From: Methanogenium sp.
GTDB taxonomy: Archaea > Halobacteriota > Methanomicrobia > Methanomicrobiales > Methanomicrobiaceae
Assembly: GCA_030595665.1 (NCBI GenBank)
Contig: JAUVCV010000001.1
Location: forward strand, 60,996 to 124,995
Reading direction: 5' to 3'
Length of the DNA stretch: 64,000 nucleotides
Part shown: piece after piece, positions 16,645-23,699 of the stretch
Numbering within the stretch: position 1 is the stretch's first letter
Layout: each line of letters opens with the position of its first letter
Notes under the pieces: generated by a model
What the model was told of the DNA's origin: nothing
Seen by the model: only the letters and a program-made list of their open reading frames with translations
The model's database searches: none
Position numbers and translations under genes: made by a program

Positions 16645-17679
16645 TTATGGAATAAAAACCTCGCCGCCTGTTTCTTTCTTCCACTGGCGGACAGCATCTG
16701 CCATCCGGACCCGGTTTTCCTTACCAAAGAGGTCGATTGCCGTGAGATCAACTCTCTCCGGGAGTACCTTTGCGAGGTTGTGCAGGTCTCCCCACCAGAC
16801 TTCGTAGTGTTTCCCGTCCCCGAAGGCATCGGCAACTTTCAGAGGATCTCTTCTGACGGGGGTTTCCTGGAGATCTCCATAGGAAATGTGAATGTCCACG
16901 TTCTCCAGGCCCAGCGTATCGCGGTTGACATCCAGGTTGACGGCCGCCCAGTATGCCGCATATCCCCAGGCATCGTTCATGATGACCCGGGGGGTGCCGT
17001 GCTGCCCTGCGGTGATGCCGATTGTCCCCACGCCGCAGGCCGCATCAACGAAGACCTCAGGTTCATACCGGATTACTTCTGTCGCCGTTGCAACCAGTTT
17101 CGGGTCAAACCCGCGGGGATATTCGATATGTGCACAGGACTGCTGCATGAATACGGTGACGGGTGCCTCGTCTGTTTCAAAGATATTGGCCCTGACATCA
17201 CACCCGGCAAGGAGGGTATTGGTGTGGTATTCCGGGGGAGTGCTATTTATTTCCACAATCCCGGGGACTATCTCTCTGTCGTGCACGACCCCTTTTACTT
17301 CCGGGATGTCTGCTACGATACGATCCGCTGCCTTCTGGGTAACCGTGCGGGAGAGAAAGACCATGGATGCGTCATCGAGGCAGGGCGGTGCGGTGAGTGC
17401 CACACCCGGATGGATGAGAGGGATGCCCGCTGCCATAACAGGGGCTGTGGGAGGGAGGTCTCCTTCTTCTGCCATGATGGTCCAGCAGTCTGCCACCACT
17501 TCGTCAAGCGGTCGTTTGTTGCATGTCTGACATGGCGCTTTTCTCCGAAATGACGGGGGCGACTGTTTATCGAGAATGGTGGTCCTGCATGAAGAACAGG
17601 GGAGAAAGCGTCCTTCGCGCTGTCGAATAATCTCTGCTGCGTTTTCGAGGCATGGGCCGCCACAAACCGGGCATTTCAT
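16645..17679 (-). CDS. Zinc-ribbon class I SAM-dependent methyltransferase
   Basis: From the ATG at 17679 the protein is 344 residues. The N-terminus has two CxxC pairs (MKCPVCGGPC and PCSSC), then a third (CQTC), making one or two zinc ribbons. Residues about 195-344 form a class I methyltransferase with the SAM loop VDAACGVGTIGITAG and the next acidic strand (RVIMNDAWGYAA). The closest general resemblance is to Trm5/TYW2-like tRNA methyltransferases of archaea (COG2520), but the Zn-ribbon plus methyltransferase design leaves RNA or protein substrates open. The frame to 17955 reaches into the divergent promoter region of the phosphoesterase gene and is not supported. Confidence 0.7.
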   Translation of the reverse strand: MKCPVCGGPCLENAAEIIRQREGRFLPCSSCRTTILDKQSPPSFRRKAPCQTCNKRPLDEVVADCWTIMAEEGDLPPTAPVMAAGIPLIHPGVALTAPPCLDDASMVFLSRTVTQKAADRIVADIPEVKGVVHDREIVPGIVEINSTPPEYHTNTLLAGCDVRANIFETDEAPVTVFMQQSCAHIEYPRGFDPKLVATATEVIRYEPEVFVDAACGVGTIGITAGQHGTPRVIMNDAWGYAAYWAAVNLDVNRDTLGLENVDIHISYGDLQETPVRRDPLKVADAFGDGKHYEVWWGDLHNLAKVLPERVDLTAIDLFGKENRVRMADAVRQWKKETGGEVFIP

Positions 17680-17769
17680 TATTCTGGTATTTGTCTGCCG
17701 TTCCTGATAAGGGTTGGTGGAGCTGCCTGTCTGGTACGAAACCGAATACTTTATAACTCGGTCACAAAT

Positions 17770-18714
17770 ATGAGTATAGGATTCATGAAAGACAGGCTTA
17801 AGACATATAAACCGCATTTCTATGCCTCGATGATTGGCCTCGTTCTCCTGACCGGTCTGGGGGGGTATATGATATATGAAGGCCAGTCGGCCGGGATTAC
17901 GGTCATTGAGATGGATGGGGCACCCAGTGATATCGTCTTTATTGCAGATCCGCACTTAAAAAGCGGGAATCTGGATTTTATGAGTTCAGTGGCAGATGAG
18001 ATCAATGCCCTTAATGCTTCAGTGGTCCTTATCGGTGGGGATTTTGTGACCAGTGACGAGGACGATCTCACCTACCAGAATGTATGGGCCGAAATTGATG
18101 CACCTGTCTACGCAGTCCTCGGCAATCATGATTATAAGGCAGGTGTCCACGGGCTGAACGGTCCTGCAAAGATGCTTGCGATGCAGGATGCAGATCTCTC
18201 GGTTGACGGGTATGACGTTTCGATGCTGCAGGATGACCCTATGATTGACCTTGCATATGCGGCAAATGTCACCACGGCCCTCGAAGGTGCCGGTGTCCAT
18301 GTGATGAAGAATGAATATGAACTGCTGAATCTCGGAGGAAAAGAACTCATGCTTGTCGGAATGGATGATGGATGGGCAGGCAGAGCAGATCCGCCTGAAG
18401 TTCCTGAGACGGATGCCTTCACAATATATATGATCCACGAGCCAGGTGCCCGGGCAGACTGGGATGCTGACATCATTCTCTCCGGCCATCTGCATGGCGG
18501 ACAGTTCAGTGCACCGGGGCTGGACCTCATAAAGGAATTGGGAATCATTGATCTGCAGGGATTTTGTTCAGGGGGAGAAACACCTGCCTTCATCACCCGT
18601 GGCATCGGTTCGTCCAGTATGATCGAGCAGGACCTCCGGTTCGATGTGCCACCGGAGATTGTGGTGATTAATCCGTCTTTTCCGATTGACGGGGCGGATG
18701 TGGTGCGGGCGTGA
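17770..18714 (+). CDS. Membrane-anchored metallophosphoesterase
   Basis: The 314-residue protein has an N-terminal membrane helix (residues 20-40) and a calcineurin-like phosphoesterase domain. Metal-binding motifs are all present: FIADPHLK (D-x-H), GGDFV (GD), LGNHDYK (GNHD), MIHEPGA (H) and LSGHLHGGQF (GHxH). It resembles YaeI/YkuE-type enzymes, some of which hydrolyse lipid-linked substrates such as UDP-2,3-diacylglucosamine in bacteria; the archaeal substrate is unknown. Starts at 17770 and 17785 (MKDRLKTYKPHFYAS) are both possible. It is transcribed divergently from the methyltransferase gene, with about 90 bp between. Confidence 0.85.
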   Translation: MSIGFMKDRLKTYKPHFYASMIGLVLLTGLGGYMIYEGQSAGITVIEMDGAPSDIVFIADPHLKSGNLDFMSSVADEINALNASVVLIGGDFVTSDEDDLTYQNVWAEIDAPVYAVLGNHDYKAGVHGLNGPAKMLAMQDADLSVDGYDVSMLQDDPMIDLAYAANVTTALEGAGVHVMKNEYELLNLGGKELMLVGMDDGWAGRADPPEVPETDAFTIYMIHEPGARADWDADIILSGHLHGGQFSAPGLDLIKELGIIDLQGFCSGGETPAFITRGIGSSSMIEQDLRFDVPPEIVVINPSFPIDGADVVRA

Positions 18715-18802
18715 TGGGAACCAAATCTGTTGGTTGCTCCCTCCCTCCCTCCTTTAATGGTGGTATATCATTCTCTTTTGGTAAACGGTGACCAGGCGGT
18801 TT

Positions 18803-20323
18803 TCAGGCGTTATTGTATTTACTCTGTAAAAGATGTTCATCACTGTCTTCGATCAAATCAAAAATATCATAATAGACGTGTCCTTTATCCTCAAGGACTG
18901 CCCTGTCAGCGTCATTCATACCTTTCGCCACAATTCCGGTAATCATATTGCGGTTTTTCTCTTCACCGGGAATTTTGGGTTTATTGTCCCCACAACTGTC
19001 AATTCCTGAATCAAACCCTTTATTTTCAGAACAGGCAGTATCAAAAAATCCCGGAATAAGGCTGAGCTTATTCTCAAGCTTCTTTAGAACCAAAAGAGCA
19101 TCCTCTGCACTCAGGGTCCTGCTTTTAACTTCAATGGTAACAGGGACCTTTGATGTCCCGAGTGCGATAAAATCAATTTCATCTCCTCTTCTGTTCCACC
19201 ATCCTCCGGTCATCTCATATTCCCAATACATGCGGTTTAGAAGCAGATTTCTGGCAAGATCTTCAAATACACGGCCGGAATAGGACTGCCACTCTTTATG
19301 AACGAGATTTTCAATGGTGCTGTTATCGTTGCCACATATAAAACTGCTCATATTTGGATAGATGAAATATGCATAAAATCCAAAAAAATTGTCTTTCAGC
19401 ACATATCTGCCTTTCTTGGAATGTCCGGTTTTCTCAGTCGCAGGAATCCGGTACTCAACGATTCCTAAGAGATGAATAAGGTTGCCGAGATATACACTAA
19501 GAGATCCCGGTGCAATATGGGTCATGTCTGCGATCTCTTTCTGTGTTGATCTGCCCCGTGCAAGTGCGGATATTATCTCGTAATATGTCGGGTTAAGGCG
19601 GCCGAATTCCTCAACAAGTACATCTTTTACTTCATCTTTGAGGGGTCCGAATTCATCAAAAACAAGATATTTCAGGGCTGAATCAAAGCTATTGCATCCA
19701 AATTTTTCAGCAAGCCGGTAATAATAGATCATACCGCCGAAGAGAAGGTACAGTTTTAGCTTCTCTTCTCTGTCCTGTACACCAATACCCTCAAGATAAT
19801 TCCAGATCTCCCCCGGTGAAAACGGTTTCAGGGTCAGAATGGTATCGGCCCGCTTGAATAGTGGTGCACCACCCTCAAGGAATATTTTATTCATCATCCC
19901 CACCGACGATCCGGAGGCGATAATAAACAGCCTGGAGGATTCTCCCATCATATCCCATTTGTTCTGTAATTGCGTAATGAAAGCGGGATATATGTCGTAA
20001 AATCTCTGGAATTCATCAAATACAACAACAAGGTCCTCACGACAGGAAAAAAGAAAATCAAGAAGTTTCTCCGGCGTGGTAATTTTTACATAGGCAGGAA
20101 GATCAAGGGTATCGGTGATTTGATAATAAAAATCCTGAATGAGGATATCAATCGTTTTATTGTTGTCAACAAAGAAATACAGCGATTTTTTATCTTTGAT
20201 GAATTCCCTGATAAGTGACGTCTTGCCAACCCGCCTTCTTCCGTTGATAACAACCATGCCTGGCAGTTTGCCATATTACTTCTGCAGAAGTTGAAGTTCC
20301 CTTTCCCTGCCATAGAAAACCAT
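18803..20323 (-). pseudogene. Archaeal AAA ATPase (DUF234 type), interrupted by an in-frame TAA
   Basis: The gene begins at ATG 20323 with MVFYGRERELQLLQK, the conserved N-terminal FxGRExEL motif of this family, then meets TAA at 20276-20278 and continues in the same frame with YGKLPGMVVINGRRRVGKTSL (Walker A GRRRVGKT). From there 484 residues are open: Walker B LVVVFDEFQRF, sensor IIASGSSVGMM, a winged helix (GRSTQKEIADMTHIAPGSLS), and a C-terminal nuclease-like domain with GDEIDFIAL and VTIEVKSR (D-ExK, PD-(D/E)xK type). The nonsense codon is the only defect seen. Translation could restart at the ATG at 20257, just before Walker A, losing the small N-terminal motif. Such ATPases are abundant in methanogens and poorly characterised. 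Confidence 0.75.
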
Positions 20324-21292
20324 AATGATTCTCTCCCGGAGGATTCATGGTGCGAGTGCCGGTTTTATTTCCGGAATAACGCCTGTGGGTCAATACCATA
20401 TTGTATCTCAGATATGTGGACATGAGTTGGTGTTGGAAACTATTTTGATTTTGGATACATCCTATGTTTGCCCGTTTGGATTCACTCACCTGAGGAGACT
20501 ATCCACCAGGGCGATCAAAATTTTCCCATTTTTGTCACTGATGCAGTGTGCGACGTTTGCAGCATTGCAGCAGGTTTGCAGCAACATTGCATCACCTGCT
20601 GCAAAGATAAAAATGGGGTTTCCGGCTGAATGAGACTATTCTAATAGAGAATATAGAGACGCTTCTTCTATAGTATAGTAAGTTGCAGCAAAACGCGACC
20701 ACACAGCCCCTGGACATCTTCTGTACGGGTGTGTCCCCCTGTCTGTGTGTTCCGGCAGATGCTGCAAACAAAAATGCTTCCTCCGTAATTATGGGTGGAA
20801 ATGCAGAAAAAAACAATATTATCGCCTGGTATGGTTGCAGCACATGCTGCAACCTGCTGCAACCTGCTGTATGTGCTGCAAACAAGGGTGTATCCTGCTC
20901 CTCTCTGACATCCCTGATCCACCGGGTCTTTCTCAGCACTTGTCGGTTTTTCCATGGTTCCTGTTCCCTGGAAAAAGTGTCCACACAGCTGCCCGGAGTG
21001 GGCAGTTCTCAGTGAAGATGGTCTATACATCCTCCCAAGATGTATGGGCAATGACGACCCCTTATTTGTCCGCGTTTAGTCGTATTTTTAGCAAATAAAT
21101 GCCATTCTGTCCGTATTTTTGCAAACGCAAAAATGAGCAAAAAAGAGACTCATTTTGGCCTTCAATTCTCAAATAGAAGGGGTCAAAAACATGGGGTCAT
21201 AGAGGGTGGCGGATACCAGGGGAGATATCAGATAATTGAAGGTTATAGCCGACAGATGAACCATTTGTATATAGCCTGGGTGCCTGCAGGTT
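20324..21292. other. Gene-poor 0.97-kb stretch with clustered short repeats
   Basis: Several overlapping frames of 100-130 codons occur on both strands, but they overlap one another, are Cys/Gln-rich from the repeats, lack ribosome sites and match no family, so none is accepted. The stretch holds the TGCTGCAA cluster (20557-20881), and further on (21066-21135) two CGTATTTTT..GCAAA-like segments about 40 bases apart. It lies between an interrupted ATPase gene and a small acetyltransferase gene. Confidence 0.5.
20557..20881. repeat. Ten copies of TTGCAGCA/TGCTGCAA, possible regulatory array
   Basis: Exact copies start at 20557, 20565, 20576, 20683 and 20835 (TTGCAGCA) and at 20597, 20760, 20845, 20855 and 20874 (TGCTGCAA). 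At 20833-20854 two 10-base arms (GGTTGCAGCA and TGCTGCAACC) separated by CA make a perfect palindrome, and TGCTGCAACC is then repeated directly at 20855-20864, one DNA helix turn on. Five copies in each orientation suggest protein-binding sites or a structured RNA, not a CRISPR (no regular spacers). Confidence 0.75.
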
Positions 21293-21637
21293 TTGATTAA
21301 AGGTGATACTATCACAAATACTGTCAGCATAGAGTTTGTTTCACGTCAAAAGCAGCATTCAGAGTATGACTGGGTGAACATCTCTTTCCAGGGCACCAGA
21401 GTTGGAAAGGCACGATGCCGGATAAACGGGGACAATATCACCATATACTCAATAAATATATTTCCTGAGTTTCAGGGAATTGGTTATGGAAGTTTTGTGG
21501 TTGAAAAGCTAAAAGAAGTTTATTCAGACATTACCGCAGACCGGGTCAGGCCAACTGCACGAAATTTCTGGTCAAAACAGGGATTTGCAGATACCGGTGA
21601 CGGAAATTTTGTTTATGTGAATCGCCACTCGAAATAG
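21293..21637 (+). CDS. Small GNAT-family acetyltransferase
   Basis: About 114 residues, with a TTG at 21293 as the only in-frame start; its ribosome site is weak, so the true start is uncertain. Residues 60-85 (YSINIFPEFQGIGYGSFVVEKLKEVY) carry the GNAT acetyl-CoA motif Q-x-x-G-x-G, followed by ARNFWSKQGFADTGD, the usual motif B end where N/F-W-x-K-x-G-F occurs. The protein is shorter than most GNAT enzymes (about 140-170), lacking part of the N-terminal strand region. The acceptor substrate is unknown. It stands alone beside the repeat array and the toxin-antitoxin pair. Confidence 0.65.
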   Translation: MIKGDTITNTVSIEFVSRQKQHSEYDWVNISFQGTRVGKARCRINGDNITIYSINIFPEFQGIGYGSFVVEKLKEVYSDITADRVRPTARNFWSKQGFADTGDGNFVYVNRHSK

Positions 21638-21915
21638 ATCATTCTGATTCATTACCTTCGAATTTTCGTAATCTGCAGTTTCCAGAATCAGGTCATATCA
21701 ATTTCTGATTCATACACGAGTCGGGTTTTTGCTGTATCTGGTCATTGAAAAACGGTGTTAAATGGCATTCTCGGGGAAATTGGTTTAATTCACGTTCTTC
21801 TGATTTGGCTGGCCCATCCTTCTTCAGATCCAAAAGAGTGATGACCCGTTTTCACGTGCAAAAGAATGAAGATAGAGATTCCACATATAGAACAAACATA
21901 GTCGGATGTGAGAGC

Positions 21916-22212
21916 ATGACCGAAGAATGGATAGAAGGTGCAGTCAGGGAGACCATCGTCTCAGTCCTGAAAAAATATGGGGCCCAGCGTATTGCGATAT
22001 TTGGCTCATACGCCAGGGGGGAGGCAACAAAAGAGAGCGATATCGATATTCTGGTCCGCTTTGATGCGCCAAAAAGCCTCTTTGAACTGGTGAGAATCGA
22101 GGACGAACTTAAACGTGTACTCAACAAAGATGTCGATCTTATCACGGAAAAATCGGTCAGCCCGTATCTCGCAGGATCCATACACCGTGATGAAACGGTG
22201 ATATTCGGATGA
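21916..22212 (+). CDS. mntA: MNT-domain nucleotidyltransferase, antitoxin of HEPN/MNT pair
   Basis: From ATG 21916 the protein is 98 residues, the usual size of minimal nucleotidyltransferases. It has IAIFGSYARGEATKESDIDILV, the GSx10DxD active site (GS and the paired Asp), and a third acidic position in DVDLIT. In the characterised HepT/MntA system of Shewanella, MntA transfers AMP groups to a tyrosine of the HEPN toxin and neutralises it. The gene overlaps the toxin gene by four bases (ATGA). The frame extends 57 codons upstream, but that lead has no conserved sequence. Confidence 0.85.
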   Translation: MTEEWIEGAVRETIVSVLKKYGAQRIAIFGSYARGEATKESDIDILVRFDAPKSLFELVRIEDELKRVLNKDVDLITEKSVSPYLAGSIHRDETVIFG

Positions 22213-22604
22213 CCAGTAGGGACGCTGCATATCTAAACCACATCCTTGAATCCATTGCCTATATTGGGGATTTTTCCAGAACTATCACATCAGCTTCTGA
22301 TCTCAGGGATCATCCGCTGGAGCGGGCAGGCATCGAGCGGATGCTTACAATCATTGGAGAAGCCGCGAAAAACATCTCCCCGGAACTGCGGGAACGATAT
22401 CCAAAGGTGCCATGGAAGGAAGTTGCTGGAATGCGGGACAAGATCATGCATCACTATTTTGGCGTCGATTACGAAGCAGTCTATGAAACCATAAAACACG
22501 ACATTCCGGAATTAAAACAGGTGGTTACTATCATTATGGATGATAGTAAACATGCAGGAATTTCCGGGACAGACACACCGAAGAAGAATACAGAAGAAGA
22601 TTGA
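22209..22604 (+). CDS. hepT: HEPN-domain RNase toxin (HepT, DUF86)
   Basis: 131 residues, nearly all helical. The HEPN catalytic motif R-x4-H is present as MRDKIMHHYFGVD, and the tail contains a tyrosine (VYETI and DYEAVY) in the region that MntA modifies in characterised systems. The family cleaves RNA, inhibiting growth when not neutralised. Translation is coupled to the antitoxin through a 4-base overlap. The last 15 residues are polar and may be disordered. No other defence gene is adjacent, though the region shows broken genes. Confidence 0.85.
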   Translation: MTSRDAAYLNHILESIAYIGDFSRTITSASDLRDHPLERAGIERMLTIIGEAAKNISPELRERYPKVPWKEVAGMRDKIMHHYFGVDYEAVYETIKHDIPELKQVVTIIMDDSKHAGISGTDTPKKNTEED

Positions 22605-22680
22605 GGCGCCACTAACCAATCACGGAAGGATGGGAAGGATTCTTACTGTCCTCTTTTTTCTCATTGTATCCTGAAATGTA

Positions 22681-23610
22681 TCACTCCACCATTTCCACAA
22701 AATCCATAAAATCCTCAAACCCCACTTCCCCCCGAGCGTACGCCTCATGCCACCGTTCCGGAACCGGATACTCCCGGTAAAGTTCCTCCCGGCGTGCCTC
22801 AAGGAGAAGTGGCTCCCTTCCCATGAAACGAGCGGCGGATATCACATTCCCTCCCGCCTCATCAGAGAGTTTCTCTGTCCAGTCGCACCCCCCGTGTGAA
22901 CGGCGAACATGATGGTCAAGGATAAGGGTGCCACATCCTTCTGCAACCGAAAGGGCGTTCTTCCAGGCTTCGGTGCGTTCCTTTTCCGTCAGGCGCAGGA
23001 GATAGAGCGGCGGGCCGGACGCCAGCACCACATCCGGCTCCCATGCCCGGATGATGGCCACCGCCTCCCGGTTGAGCATCTGGATGTCTGAGGCATGGAC
23101 AAATGTCTGTCCTTCGTCCCGAATGCAGGTCATCATCACCTTCCCCAGATGATTTCGTTGTGAGCCGTGGGGCACAGGGACGGAGAAAGAGAGGATGCCC
23201 TCACTGGTGCCGTCCGACTCAGGGAGTGGGTAGCCAAGGTGATTACCAATTGCCTCCCGGCGTTGGAGGGAATGGAAGGAGAGGCCCTCAGTCCCCTGAC
23301 ACCAGAACCGGGTATTTTTGAGGGGTGGAACGTGGCTCAGGGAAAGCTGATAGGGGTTGGCGTCTGCCAGTGGGACATGATCTCCATGGTAGTGACTAAA
23401 AACAATGTCTGTAGCCTCCTGCATGGCAGCGAGGATCTTCTCCCGCACAGCGGCACCCACCGCCACCTGGCAGGGATGAGGCAGATGGCCGTGGCGGATA
23501 TAACCGAGTGCCACACCCGGATCGATGAGAATACGCCTGCTGCCGACAGTAATCATGCAGGATAGTCCTCTCACCCCGAGGGATTCGGTACCGATGACCG
23601 TGATCTCCAT
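22681..23610 (-). CDS. Metallo-beta-lactamase-fold hydrolase, UPF0282 type
   Basis: The 309-residue protein starts MEITVIGTESLGVRGLSCMI, then ILIDPGVALG, and has HYHGDHVPL as the metal-binding HxHxDH motif. Further metal ligands are probably in VPHGS, HASDIQ and ILDHHVRRS. This arrangement and length match UPF0282, an archaeal family of unknown function. The gene lies 89 bp downstream of the CooS-like gene on the same strand and could be cotranscribed. No substrate can be proposed from sequence. Confidence 0.8.
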   Translation of the reverse strand: MEITVIGTESLGVRGLSCMITVGSRRILIDPGVALGYIRHGHLPHPCQVAVGAAVREKILAAMQEATDIVFSHYHGDHVPLADANPYQLSLSHVPPLKNTRFWCQGTEGLSFHSLQRREAIGNHLGYPLPESDGTSEGILSFSVPVPHGSQRNHLGKVMMTCIRDEGQTFVHASDIQMLNREAVAIIRAWEPDVVLASGPPLYLLRLTEKERTEAWKNALSVAEGCGTLILDHHVRRSHGGCDWTEKLSDEAGGNVISAARFMGREPLLLEARREELYREYPVPERWHEAYARGEVGFEDFMDFVEMVE

Positions 23611-23699
23611 AGTTTCTCCTCTGGCGGGGCACGATACATAATGCTTCGGTTACCGGACTGAGAAAAAAGTGGGTGGATAGGTGAATGAGTGAACGAGGA

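Noticed and set aside
17680..17955. N-terminal 92 residues of the methyltransferase frame
   Set aside because: They extend over the divergent promoter and start of the phosphoesterase gene and lack conserved sequence; MKCPVCGG at 17679 is a natural start.
20557..20881. CRISPR array
   Set aside because: Repeats are only 8 bases, in both orientations, with irregular distances.
20592..21098. Four overlapping frames of 110-130 codons in the TGCTGCAA stretch
   Set aside because: They overlap on both strands, are Cys/Gln-rich only because of the repeats, and have no ribosome site or known family.
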